This document shows positions 44,095-52,943 of a stretch of 64,000 nucleotides of DNA, in pieces; position 1 is the stretch's first letter, and each line of letters starts with the position of its first letter. The stretch lies in NCBI RefSeq assembly GCF_015767635.1, contig NZ_CP065230.1, forward strand, positions 1,302,001 through 1,366,000, written 5' to 3'. The position numbers and the translations under genes are program-made. Source of the DNA: Halomonas sp. A40-4 (lineage in GTDB: Bacteria; Pseudomonadota; Gammaproteobacteria; Pseudomonadales; Halomonadaceae). The notes beneath the pieces were generated by a model. It ran no database searches and was not told where the DNA came from. It saw nothing but the letters and a program-made list of their open reading frames with translations.

Positions 44095-44985
44095 CTAGGT
44101 GTCGTTCTGCTCGTCGTCGCTGCTGTCAGGGCGTTGTTCCCGGTAGGCCTCAAGCAGGCGGATGCGGCGGTTGTCGGCGTTGAGGACCTCAAAGCGCCAA
44201 CCGCCCAGGTGGGTATATTCGCCGCGTTGCGGCAGGTGGCCAAATTGCTGCATCACCAGTCCGCCGATGGTATCGAATTCATCGTCAGAGAACTGGGTAT
44301 CGAAGTGCTCGTTAAAGTCGTCGATGGTGGTGAGGGCACGGATGGCATAGCGCTTGTTGTCGAGCTCGCGAATATCCTCTTCCTCGTCGGCGTCGTGCTC
44401 ATCTTCAATGTTGCCGACAATCTGCTCAAGAATATCCTCGATGGTAATAATGCCCGCCGTGCCACCGTATTCGTCGACCACAACGGCCATGTGGTTGTGG
44501 GTGTCGCGGAACTCTTTAAGCAGGCTGTTGAGTCGTTTGGATTCAGGAATGAACATCGCCGAGCGAACGATATCAGCCAGTTGAAACGCATCGCGCTCGG
44601 CCTGGGTCTGTGAAAGCAGCGGTAACAAATCCTTGACCAGCAGAATGCCTTTTACATCGTCAAGGTTTTCGCCAATCACCGGATAGCGTGAGTGACCGGT
44701 CTCTTGAATGAGCGCCAGGTACTCTTCGCTGGTCTGATCAAGAGTGATCGCCGAGATCTGTGAGCGGGGGATAAGGATTTCGCGAACCTGTTGGTCGCTG
44801 ATTTCCAGTGCGCCTTCAATGATCATGATGGCGTCCTGATCAAGCTTTAAACGCCCTGCCGCGTGGCGTAGAAATTCCAGTAACTCATCGCGGGAGCTGG
44901 GTTCGTCGTTGTCGCCCGAAAGGGCGCTAAAGAGTTTCTCGAGCCAGGATCGTTGATTGGCGTTGCTCGATCGGTCTTCGCTCAT
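44095..44985 (-). CDS. ybeX: CorC/YbeX CBS-pair protein
   Basis: 296 residues. A CBS pair lies in the centre (ILIPRSQISAITLD..., VVVDEYGGTAGIITIEDILE), and the C-terminal CorC_HlyC domain is DTIGGLVMQQFGHLPQRGE. The highly acidic linker (DEHDADEEEDIRELD) is notable. It is cytosolic, linked to Mg2+/Co2+ efflux and to ribosome-related functions with YbeY/YbeZ. Confidence 0.94.
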   Translation of the reverse strand: MSEDRSSNANQRSWLEKLFSALSGDNDEPSSRDELLEFLRHAAGRLKLDQDAIMIIEGALEISDQQVREILIPRSQISAITLDQTSEEYLALIQETGHSRYPVIGENLDDVKGILLVKDLLPLLSQTQAERDAFQLADIVRSAMFIPESKRLNSLLKEFRDTHNHMAVVVDEYGGTAGIITIEDILEQIVGNIEDEHDADEEEDIRELDNKRYAIRALTTIDDFNEHFDTQFSDDEFDTIGGLVMQQFGHLPQRGEYTHLGGWRFEVLNADNRRIRLLEAYREQRPDSSDDEQNDT

Positions 44986-45086
44986 GCAGGTAATCTCTTG
45001 TTGACGGACTCAGGTAGCGTGATTCGAAAGGACGTTTTATCACTGACCGGGGGCGCGGTACCAGTTCAACGTATGGGCCTTAAGTC

Positions 45087-45554
45087 TCATATGTCGCCAA
45101 TATAAGGGTCGGTGATACCCAGGGTGGCAAGCAGCTCGCGCTCACATTGCTCCATCACCTCGGCGTCTTCCTCCTCAATGTGATCATAGCCCAACAAATG
45201 CAAGGTGCCGTGAATCACCATATGGGCGTAATGATGCTCAAGGGCTTTATGCTGTTCTGCAGCCTCTTTTACAACAATGGCATGGCAAATCACCAGATCG
45301 CCGAGTAATGGCAGCGTGATGCCCGGTGGATTCTCGAACGGGAATGACAACACGTTGGTGGGCTTATCCTTGCCCCGGTAATCATGATTGAGCGACTGAC
45401 TTTCAGCGAGATCGACGAAACGCACGGTCAATTCCTGACGTGGGTCGTCGGGGTGCCGGGCAAGCACATCGCCCACCCAGCGGATGAGCTGTGCCTGCGT
45501 CGGTAGCTGTTGGTCGTCGATAGCCGCCTGACGATCGATCACGATATCACTCAT
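45087..45554 (-). CDS. ybeY: Endoribonuclease YbeY (rRNA maturation)
   Basis: 155 residues with the zinc motif H-x3-H-x5-H as HGTLHLLGYDHIEEEDA, the family signature, and FVDLAESQSLNHDYRGKDKPTNVLSF at positions about 47-72. It takes part in 16S rRNA 3' maturation and ribosome quality control. Its ATG overlaps ybeZ by four bases. Confidence 0.95.
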   Translation of the reverse strand: MSDIVIDRQAAIDDQQLPTQAQLIRWVGDVLARHPDDPRQELTVRFVDLAESQSLNHDYRGKDKPTNVLSFPFENPPGITLPLLGDLVICHAIVVKEAAEQHKALEHHYAHMVIHGTLHLLGYDHIEEEDAEVMEQCERELLATLGITDPYIGDI

Positions 45555-46630
45555 CGCTTGGTATCCCCTGGGCCTTCGCGGCCTTGCAGGCGGGCTTCCC
45601 GCTCTTGCTGGCGCGTTTCCCGGCGGGCGCGTTCCTCGGCTTCCTGCTGGGACTCGAAGGCGTCGTAGGCTTCAATTATTCGCTGCACCAGTGGGTGGCG
45701 AACCACGTCCTTGGCGGCAAAGTGGGTGACGCCAATTCCAGGCGTGTCTTTCAGCACGTCGAGTACCTGAATCAGGCCCGAGCGCTGGCCCTTGGGCAGA
45801 TCGACCTGGGTGACGTCACCGGTAATTACGGCGGTGGAGCCAAAGCCAATACGCGTCAGGAACATTTTCATTTGTTCGGGCGTGGTGTTCTGGCTCTCAT
45901 CCAGAATGATATAGGCATTGTTGAGCGTCCTGCCACGCATGTAAGCCAGCGGGGCAATTTCGATCACCTGGCGTTCGATCAGTTTGGCGACCTGTTCGAA
46001 GCCGATCATTTCGTAGAGCGCATCGTAGAGCGGACGCAGGTAAGGATCGATTTTCTGGGCGAGATCGCCAGGCAGAAAGCCGAGCTTCTCACCGGCCTCC
46101 ACTGCCGGGCGGACCAGTAAAATACGTCGCACTGCCTGCTGGTTGAGCGCTTCCACGGCGGCCGCGACGGCAAGGTAAGTTTTACCGGTACCCGCCGGAC
46201 CAATGCCGAAGTTGATGTCGTGCTCGCGAATGCTGGTGACGTAGCGCTGCTGATTAAGGCCACGGGGCTTGATCATGGTACGTGGTGTACGCATGATCAC
46301 TTCGCCGCTGTCGCCTTCAATATCGTCTTCTTCCTCCAGCGCTTCCAGGCCGGATTCCTGGAGAAACAGGTGGACCGTGTCGGCCGATACTTCTTCCGCC
46401 GCTGTTTCACGGTAGAGGTGTTCCAGCACGTTGGCAGCGGCTTTGATGCGATTGGCGGGCCCAGCCAACTGGAACACATTGCCTCGGTTGCGCAGCGTTA
46501 CGTCCAGGCGGCTTTCGATCAACTTCAGGTGCTCATCCTGCTGACCACACAGGCTGGCAAGGCGCTGTGGGTCATTGGGTTCAAGGCTTAATGTGGTAAT
46601 GCGGTTGGCCTGAGGCGATGGCTGGCTCAA
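45551..46630 (-). CDS. ybeZ: PhoH-family ATPase YbeZ
   Basis: 359 residues. Walker A is GPAGTGKTYLAV, and Walker B lies at AYIILDESQNTTPEQMKM. The N-terminal KH-like region precedes it, and the C-terminal 35 residues are Arg/Glu-rich. It associates with YbeY in RNA processing. The small gap after miaB contains a hairpin (TGCCCCAA/TTGGGGCA). Confidence 0.94.
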   Translation of the reverse strand: MSQPSPQANRITTLSLEPNDPQRLASLCGQQDEHLKLIESRLDVTLRNRGNVFQLAGPANRIKAAANVLEHLYRETAAEEVSADTVHLFLQESGLEALEEEDDIEGDSGEVIMRTPRTMIKPRGLNQQRYVTSIREHDINFGIGPAGTGKTYLAVAAAVEALNQQAVRRILLVRPAVEAGEKLGFLPGDLAQKIDPYLRPLYDALYEMIGFEQVAKLIERQVIEIAPLAYMRGRTLNNAYIILDESQNTTPEQMKMFLTRIGFGSTAVITGDVTQVDLPKGQRSGLIQVLDVLKDTPGIGVTHFAAKDVVRHPLVQRIIEAYDAFESQQEAEERARRETRQQEREARLQGREGPGDTKR

Positions 46631-46716
46631 GAGTGAAAAACCTGTCGGTTGATGGGTGTCAATGTCAGCTTACTGCCCCAAGCGGTGTTGGGGCAATTAC
46701 CTGGGATAAGCGATGT

Positions 46717-48060
46717 TCAATAACGCTCAGGGGAGGCGAGTTCACCGCGCAGTGAATTGGGCAGGGCCTCGGTGATTTCCACGTCCACGAAGTAGCCGAT
46801 CAGCTCGGTGGGATTGGCGGCGCGGAAGTTGACCACCCGGTTATTTTCCGTGCGCCCGGACAGTTGACCTGGGTCTTTTGGCGAAAAGCCGGTCACCAGG
46901 ATGCGCTGGGTAGTGCCCACCATGCGACGGCTGATCTGGCCAGCCTGCTGGAGAATACGCGCCTGCAAGATCGCCAGACGTTCTTTCTTGACGCTTTCCG
47001 GTGTTTCATCCTCAAGCGCGGCGGCTGGTGTGCCGGGGCGTGCCGAGAAAACAAAGCTGAACGAGTGGTCGAACCCTATGCGATGGATCAGGTCCATCGT
47101 CGCTTCAAAGTCTTCTTCCGTCTCGCCGGGGAAGCCAATGATAAAGTCGGAGGAAAAGCTTATATCCGGGCGGTTGGCACGAATCCGCTCCATCTTTTCG
47201 ATATAGGCCTCTGCCGTGTGGCCACGCTTCATCGCGCTCAAGATGCGGTCCGAGCCCGATTGCACCGGCAGGTGCAGGTGACTGACCAGCTCGGGTATAT
47301 CGGCGTAGGCATCCACCAGACTGTCAGTGAACTCAACCGGGTGCGAAGTGGTGAAGCGAATGCGGTCGATGCCCTCGACCGCCGCGACACAGGCGATCAG
47401 TTCAGCAAGGTCAATTTCATCGCCCAGCTGGTTTTCGCCCCGATAGGCGTTGACGTTCTGGCCGAGAAGGTTGACTTCGCGCACGCCCTGGTCGGCGAGG
47501 TGAATGACCTCATCCATCACCGCTTCAAACGGCCGAGAGACTTCTTCGCCGCGGGTGTAGGGCACCACACAGAACGAGCAGTACTTCGAGCAGCCTTCCA
47601 TGATCGACACAAAGGCGGTGGCACCGTCTGAGGTCGGTTTAGGCAGGTGGTCGAATTTCTCGATTTCCGGAAAGGTCACATCCACCGCGGCAATTTGATT
47701 GTCGCGGCGTGCATCCAGCATGGATGGCACCCGGTGCAGTGTCTGCGGCCCAAACACCATGTCCACATGGGGTGCTCGCTTGCGCAATGCTTCGCCTTCC
47801 TGGCTTGCAACGCAGCCACCGACGCCAATGACCAGATCGGGATTGGCGTCCTTGAGTTTTTTCCAGCGTCCCAGCTGATGGAACACCTTTTCCTGCGCTT
47901 TTTCACGAATGGAGCAGGTGTTGAGAAGAATGACATCGGCTTCGCGCTCGTTATCAGTCAGTTCGAGCTGATGAGAAACGCCGAGCATGTCCGCCATGCG
48001 GGAGGAGTCATACTCGTTCATTTGGCAGCCGTGCGTTTTGATGAAGAGCTTCTTCGCCAT
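46717..48060 (-). CDS. miaB: tRNA-2-methylthio-N6-dimethylallyladenosine synthase
   Basis: 447 residues. The UPF0004 domain has [15 protein letters not shown] and [11 protein letters not shown]. The radical-SAM CxxxCxxC is in [23 protein letters not shown] domain closes the protein. It adds the 2-methylthio group at A37 of tRNAs reading UNN codons. It opens the ybeZYX-lnt operon. Confidence 0.97.
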   Translation of the reverse strand: MAKKLFIKTHGCQMNEYDSSRMADMLGVSHQLELTDNEREADVILLNTCSIREKAQEKVFHQLGRWKKLKDANPDLVIGVGGCVASQEGEALRKRAPHVDMVFGPQTLHRVPSMLDARRDNQIAAVDVTFPEIEKFDHLPKPTSDGATAFVSIMEGCSKYCSFCVVPYTRGEEVSRPFEAVMDEVIHLADQGVREVNLLGQNVNAYRGENQLGDEIDLAELIACVAAVEGIDRIRFTTSHPVEFTDSLVDAYADIPELVSHLHLPVQSGSDRILSAMKRGHTAEAYIEKMERIRANRPDISFSSDFIIGFPGETEEDFEATMDLIHRIGFDHSFSFVFSARPGTPAAALEDETPESVKKERLAILQARILQQAGQISRRMVGTTQRILVTGFSPKDPGQLSGRTENNRVVNFRAANPTELIGYFVDVEITEALPNSLRGELASPERY

Positions 48061-48191
48061 CGGTACCTGTCATCTATGGGTCGTCGGAAGGACGAGGGAT
48101 GAATGGAGTGTCGTTGCGCCTGGGCGCCTATGATTGTGCGCATTATACGGACACAACCAACGGGCGGCTAGCGTTGACGCGGAATCGATGC

Positions 48192-48219
48192 TTGACCGTT
48201 ACGTTTCTATCAGTATACT
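48192..48219 (+). promoter_or_regulatory. Promoter of the tRNA-Asn cluster
   Basis: TTGACC and TATACT are separated by 16 bases, and the first tRNA begins 20 bases after the -10. Both boxes match five of six consensus bases. Confidence 0.75.
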
Positions 48220-48239
48220 ACGCACCGTGTTTGAGCAGT

Positions 48240-48315
48240 TCCCCGATAGCTCAGTTGGTAGAGCAAATGACTGTTAATCATTGGGTCGCAGGTTCGAGTC
48301 CTGCTCGGGGAGCCA
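48240..48315 (+). tRNA. tRNA-Asn(GTT), copy 1
   Basis: 76 nt including encoded CCA. Acceptor TCCCCGA/TCGGGGA, D arm with AGCTCAGTTGGTAGAGC, anticodon GTT at 48273-48275 in a CTGTTAA loop, T loop GGTTCGAGTCC. Confidence 0.97.
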
Positions 48316-48350
48316 ATAAACTGATCTCAAATACGGCAATATTAGATTGT

Positions 48351-48426
48351 TCCTCGATAGCTCAGTTGGTAGAGCAAATGACTGTTAATCATTGGGTCGC
48401 AGGTTCGAGTCCTGCTCGAGGAGCCA
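48351..48426 (+). tRNA. tRNA-Asn(GTT), copy 2 with compensatory acceptor change
   Basis: 76 nt, identical to copy 1 except for acceptor pair 4: TCCTCGA/TCGAGGA, a C-G pair replaced by U-A. Both bases changed together, so the copy is functional. Encoded CCA is present. Confidence 0.96.
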
Positions 48427-48473
48427 AATTGCCCCGCACGATATATTCCTACCGTTTACGGTAGTTCTATTGT

Positions 48474-48549
48474 TCCCCGATAGCTCAGTTGGTAGAGCAA
48501 ATGACTGTTAATCATTGGGTCGCAGGTTCGAGTCCTGCTCGGGGAGCCA
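48474..48549 (+). tRNA. tRNA-Asn(GTT), copy 3
   Basis: 76 nt with the same sequence as copy 1 and encoded CCA. The spacers (35 and 47 bases) differ in sequence, so the array arose by duplication that is not very recent. Confidence 0.97.
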
Positions 48550-48732
48550 TCTAGCGTCTGTTTTCCTTCCTTTTATGACGCCAGCCATTAATCGATTCCG
48601 CTTGTCCTTTGTTTAATTCTTCTTGACGCTACTATTGTCGAGCGCCTGATGTCTTGCTTCTGCGTGGCTGCTTGACGCGTATTGCCAGCGGCTTTGCCGA
48701 TGCTTACGCCAGTGGCGTAAACTATCCGCATT

Positions 48733-49119
48733 ATGGATCAGGTGGGGATAATCGTCTTGGGAAAATCCACTCCGTTGAATGCACTGCAGGTATTCAAGTG
48801 CTTGAGCGATGAAACGCGATTGATGCTGATGCTGTTGATTGCCCATGAGCAATCGCTGTGCGTGTGCGAAATGACCTATGTGCTTGAAGAGTCCCAGCCC
48901 AAGGTGTCGCGTCATCTGGCGCAGCTTCGCCAGTGCGGGCTGCTGGTGGACCAGCGGGACGGGCAATGGGTGTATTATCAGCTAGCGCCGCAATTGCCGA
49001 CTTGGGCGCGGCATATTCTCGAGTCTGCACAGCAGGGCAGTGCGGCCCGATTGGCCCGTTTGACGCAACGCTTGGCTGCCATGGGCGACCGACCAACGCG
49101 TCGAGCGGCGCTCTGCTAG
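48733..49119 (+). CDS. ArsR/SmtB-family metal(loid)-responsive repressor
   Basis: 128 residues. The winged-helix domain shows FKCLSDETRLMLMLLI, the recognition region SQPKVSRHLAQLRQCGLLV, and the wing DGQWVYYQLAP. The sensing motif is LCVCEM, so two of the three Cys of E. coli ArsR are present and the third position is not Cys; two are usually enough. It would repress metal(loid) resistance genes, but no arsenic operon adjoins it. The N-terminus is uncertain; a later TTG/GTG start could trim up to 14 residues. Confidence 0.85.
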   Translation: MDQVGIIVLGKSTPLNALQVFKCLSDETRLMLMLLIAHEQSLCVCEMTYVLEESQPKVSRHLAQLRQCGLLVDQRDGQWVYYQLAPQLPTWARHILESAQQGSAARLARLTQRLAAMGDRPTRRAALC

Positions 49120-49191
49120 CCCGCTAAAAACAGCGCCGATGCCATTGTGACACCGGCGCGGTTGCAGCCTTTCCTTTTTACGCTAATTCGC

Positions 49192-51285
49192 TTACCGATT
49201 GACGAACCGCTGGGTGCTTTCCAGGTGCGCGTAATCGAGCAGAATTTCGGCGGCTTCCAGCACTTGGGCGCGCTCTACTGAGGTGTCATCCTCCTCGTCG
49301 GTATTGCTGTCTTCACCGTCACTGTCGCTAAGCGCGGCTTCGTCGCGAGCGTCGGTCCACTCTTCCAGTTCTTCAAGCCCCAGGGCGCGACGACGCTGGT
49401 TTTCCAGTGCCAACTGCTCGGCTTCCTGAGCCTGGGTTTCACGTTCGCGCTGCTCACGATTCAGGCTGACGCTGGTATTCTGCTCGCGAAGCTCCCGGGA
49501 CAACGCCGATTGCCGCTCCAGGTAGCGGAAGTTGGGATTTTCCTCCGCGCGATTCTGGTGGGCTGATTGAAGCGCATCAAGGTAGCGCTCAGGTTCTCCG
49601 TAGCGCCGGTACTGGACGTCCTGAACCGTATCCCATTCCAGGGCGTGGTCCAGGCTGCTTTCGCCAATGCGCTCCGGGTCGATCAGGCTAGGGAACTCGA
49701 TGTCGGGTTCGACGCCGCGGTTCTGGGTACTCGCGCCGGAAATGCGATAGAACTTGGCGCGGGTAAGCTTGATTTCGCCATGGCTCAAATCATTCAGCGT
49801 CTGCACCGTGCCCTTCCCAAAGGTCTGGCTACCCATCACGATACCGCGGCCATAGTCCTGGATGGCCCCAGCGAGAATCTCTGACGCCGAAGCTGATAGC
49901 CGGTTCACCAGCACGCCCATTGGACCGTCGTAAAGCGTGCCTGCTTCACTGTCGCCGTAGAGGTTGATACGCCCATCAGCGTCGCGAACCTGAACGGTGG
50001 GGCCACGGTCGATAAACAGGCCAATCAGCGAGTTGGCTTCCTGAAGGGCGCCGCCGCCGTTGTTGCGCAGGTCAAGCACGATACCTTCAACATCCTGGCG
50101 TTTTAACTGCTCGATTTCCTTGGCAACGTCGCGGGTGGTACTACGGTAGTCATCTTCTCCCGCCTGCCAGGCGTCGAAGTCGACATAAAAGGTGGGGATT
50201 TCGATCACCCCGAGGCGGTGGGTATCGCCATCACGTTCGACATTAATCACCTCGCTCTGGGCGGCCTGGTCTTCCAGGTCGACCGTATCGCGGGTGATTT
50301 CAACGGTTTGTGAGCGGGTCATGTCGACCGCCTGGGCGGGCACGACATCCAGCTTTACCACGGAACCTTTGGGGCCGCGAATCAGGTCGACCACGTTGTC
50401 CAGGCGCATGCCAACCACGTTGACCATCTCACCGTCTTCCTGGCCGACGCCGATAATTCGATCGGCGGGCTCAAGTACACCGGCGCGCTCAGCGGGGCCG
50501 CCCGCGACCAGGCTGGAGACTTTGACGTATTCGCCGTCGGATTGCAGGAGTGCGCCGATGCCTTCCAGCGAGAGGCTCATTTGAATATCAAACGATTCGC
50601 CCTGGCGTGGTGAGAGGTAGCTGGTATGCGGGTCAATGGTGCCGGTCACCGCGGCCATGATCAAGCCAAAGACGTCTTCCGGTTCGGTTTGCTCCAGGCG
50701 TGAAAGCTGCCCCTCGTAACGCTGGCGAAGATTATCAACGATCTGTTCCTCGTCCTGATCGCTCAGGGCCAGCGTCAGGGCATCATTTTTCAGCCGTTTT
50801 TGCCACAATGCATCCAGCTCGCGCTGACTCTCGGCCCAGGCGGCGTCCTCGCGGTCAAGCTCAAGGCGCTCGTTGCCCTGGAAGTTGAACGTCGCCTCGT
50901 CATCGAGGTGTTCGAGCAGCCATTCAATCCGAGCGGTATGGCGCTCGTTGAGGCGGTTGTAAAGGGCGAACGCCTCATCCAGATCGCCGTCGAAAAGCGT
51001 GTCGGCCAGATCGGTTTCCAGATGACGGTAGGGCTCAATGTCGCTGCTTAGCAGGTAGGCCCGTTGGCCATCCAGGATATCCAAGTAGCGATCAAAGGCT
51101 TCTTGCGACCAGGCTTTATCAAAGCTGACATCGGCGTAGTGGCCATAGCGGAGCGAATCGGCAATTTCGACCGCCGCCTGGCGCTGTTCTTCGGTCGGCT
51201 CAAGTTGCGCTATTGCCATCGGGCTGGTGACAACCAGCATGATGGTTAGGGCGACTGAGCGCGAAAGCGTTGCAAACAAGCTCAT
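49192..51285 (-). CDS. prc: Tail-specific periplasmic protease
   Basis: 697 residues, near the 682 of E. coli Prc. A signal peptide ends at PMAIA. The PDZ domain is around YVKVSSLVAGGPAERAGVLE. The S41 catalytic domain has Ser in LSASASEILAG and Lys in TFGKGTVQTL. A long charged C-terminal part follows. It trims C-termini of periplasmic proteins, among them penicillin-binding proteins and peptidoglycan hydrolases. Confidence 0.95.
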   Translation of the reverse strand: MSLFATLSRSVALTIMLVVTSPMAIAQLEPTEEQRQAAVEIADSLRYGHYADVSFDKAWSQEAFDRYLDILDGQRAYLLSSDIEPYRHLETDLADTLFDGDLDEAFALYNRLNERHTARIEWLLEHLDDEATFNFQGNERLELDREDAAWAESQRELDALWQKRLKNDALTLALSDQDEEQIVDNLRQRYEGQLSRLEQTEPEDVFGLIMAAVTGTIDPHTSYLSPRQGESFDIQMSLSLEGIGALLQSDGEYVKVSSLVAGGPAERAGVLEPADRIIGVGQEDGEMVNVVGMRLDNVVDLIRGPKGSVVKLDVVPAQAVDMTRSQTVEITRDTVDLEDQAAQSEVINVERDGDTHRLGVIEIPTFYVDFDAWQAGEDDYRSTTRDVAKEIEQLKRQDVEGIVLDLRNNGGGALQEANSLIGLFIDRGPTVQVRDADGRINLYGDSEAGTLYDGPMGVLVNRLSASASEILAGAIQDYGRGIVMGSQTFGKGTVQTLNDLSHGEIKLTRAKFYRISGASTQNRGVEPDIEFPSLIDPERIGESSLDHALEWDTVQDVQYRRYGEPERYLDALQSAHQNRAEENPNFRYLERQSALSRELREQNTSVSLNREQRERETQAQEAEQLALENQRRRALGLEELEEWTDARDEAALSDSDGEDSNTDEEDDTSVERAQVLEAAEILLDYAHLESTQRFVNR

Positions 51286-51425
51286 CAGTCAAGCTCTCCC
51301 GGATTTGTGTACACTCATGCTTTCCTAGACCCGCATCTGAGCAATGAGTTGCGAAGGCCGAAGGAGCATTGTAGCAGGTCACCTGCTTTGCTGAGACTCA
51401 AACATGTCGGTAAATGAGGATTTCA

Positions 51426-52742
51426 ATGTCCGAAATATTCAACGCTGATCGCGTTTCGCGGTTATGCGAGTTCTTGCGCCAGTCCCCCACTCCTTGGCAC
51501 GCCACTCATGCCATGGCGGAACGTCTGGCGCAAGCGGGTTTCGAGCGTCTGGAAGAAACGGCCAATTGGCAATTGTCGCCCGGTCAGCGCTACTACGTGA
51601 CACGCAACGATTCATCCTTGATCGCCTTTCAACTGCCCAAAGGGCCACTGCAAAGCATGCGCATGCTGGGGGCTCATACCGATAGCCCCGGGCTGCGTTT
51701 AAAGCCCAATGCCACCCAGCATGCCGCTGGTTGGCTTCAGTTGGGGGTGCAGGTATATGGCGGTGCCTTGCTTGCGCCGTGGTTTGATCGCGATCTGGGG
51801 ATCGCGGGACGGGTGCATATCCGCCACGCCGATGGGCAACTGGAAAGTGTGCTGCTTAACGTTGATCGGCCGGTAGCGATGATTCCGAGTCTGGCGATTC
51901 ACCTTGATCGTGACGTCAATACCGGTCGCAGCATCAACCCGCAGACCCAGATGGCGCCCGTGCTGATGCAAAGCGATACCGAAAGGCTCGAGGATCTGCT
52001 GGCATGCTGGCTGGAAGCCGAGCATGGCCTGCGGGCGGTCGACGTGGTGGACTTTGAGTTGGGCTTTTACGACGTTCAACCGCCTTCGCTGGTGGGCGTC
52101 AACCAGGAACTGATCGCAAGCGCGCGGCTGGATAACCTGCTGTCGTGTTTTGTAGGCCTGGAAGCGTTGCTCGACTGCGACGGTCAGCAGGGGGCGCTGC
52201 TGGTCGCCAATGATCATGAGGAAGTCGGCAGTGCCAGCGCCTGCGGTGCTCAGGGGCCGTTTCTGGGCGATGTGCTGAAGCGTATCAATGCACAAATGGG
52301 CAGGGGGAGTGAAAAGGGCAGCGACGAATCACTGATTCAACTGATCCAGTCATCGCTGATGATCTCTTGTGATAACGCTCATGGGCTGCATCCCAACTTT
52401 GCCGAAAAGCACGATGAGCAGCACGGACCGTTGCTGAATGCCGGGCCGGTCATCAAGATCAATGCCAGCCAGCGCTACGCGACCAATAGCGTGACAGGCG
52501 CGTTGTTTCGGGATATCTGTCGCGCCGCCGACGTGCCGGTGCAGTCGTTTGTGACACGGTCTGACATGGGCTGCGGCAGCACCATCGGCCCGATTACCGC
52601 CACTGAGGTCGGCGTGCCCACCATTGATGTGGGGCTACCCCAGTGGGCGATGCACTCGGTGCGCGAAACGGCGGGTACCCACGACGTCGAGCACCTTACC
52701 CGGGCGCTGGTCGGCTTTTTAAACCGCAAGATGCTGAATTGA
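51426..52742 (+). CDS. apeB: M18-family aminopeptidase
   Basis: 438 residues from the ATG after GAGGA. Metal ligands typical of M18 are His in LGAHTDSPGL, Asp in ARLDNLLSC, Glu in NDHEEVGSA, and His near the C-terminus (PQWAMHSVRET). It cleaves N-terminal, often acidic, residues from peptides in the cytoplasm. It is monocistronic, with a strong terminator. Confidence 0.93.
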   Translation: MSEIFNADRVSRLCEFLRQSPTPWHATHAMAERLAQAGFERLEETANWQLSPGQRYYVTRNDSSLIAFQLPKGPLQSMRMLGAHTDSPGLRLKPNATQHAAGWLQLGVQVYGGALLAPWFDRDLGIAGRVHIRHADGQLESVLLNVDRPVAMIPSLAIHLDRDVNTGRSINPQTQMAPVLMQSDTERLEDLLACWLEAEHGLRAVDVVDFELGFYDVQPPSLVGVNQELIASARLDNLLSCFVGLEALLDCDGQQGALLVANDHEEVGSASACGAQGPFLGDVLKRINAQMGRGSEKGSDESLIQLIQSSLMISCDNAHGLHPNFAEKHDEQHGPLLNAGPVIKINASQRYATNSVTGALFRDICRAADVPVQSFVTRSDMGCGSTIGPITATEVGVPTIDVGLPQWAMHSVRETAGTHDVEHLTRALVGFLNRKMLN

Positions 52743-52759
52743 GCCTATCTGTCACCCAT

Positions 52760-52795
52760 AAAAAAGCCCGCTGACAGAGTCAGCGGGCTTTTTTT
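52760..52795. terminator. Bidirectional terminator after apeB
   Basis: A 16-pair stem (AAAAAAGCCCGCTGAC/GTCAGCGGGCTTTTTT) around AGA has A and T runs on the two sides. It also serves the tRNA-Met on the other strand. Confidence 0.95.
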
Positions 52796-52805
52796 AATAT
52801 TTGCT

Positions 52806-52882
52806 TGGTGGCTACGCCCTGATTTGAACAGGGGACCCCATCATTATGAGTGATGTGCTCTAACCAGCTGAGCTACGTAGCC
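52806..52882 (-). tRNA. tRNA-Met(CAT), elongator
   Basis: 77 nt including encoded CCA. Acceptor GGCTACG/CGTAGCC is fully paired, unlike initiator tRNA. Anticodon CAT at 52846-52848, T arm with TTCAAAT. Confidence 0.95.
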
Positions 52883-52943
52883 ATTCAACGGAAGCGCATG
52901 ATACGCATCTGCCTTGGCCGCGTCAAGCCCGCCATGCTCGGCG

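Noticed and set aside
48099-48464. A 121-codon frame containing repeated peptide SIAQLVEQMTVNHWVAGSS
   Set aside because: The repeat is simply the translation of consecutive tRNA-Asn genes.
48240-48549. Regularly spaced near-identical repeats that might suggest a CRISPR array
   Set aside because: Each repeat is a full tRNA with cloverleaf, anticodon and CCA.
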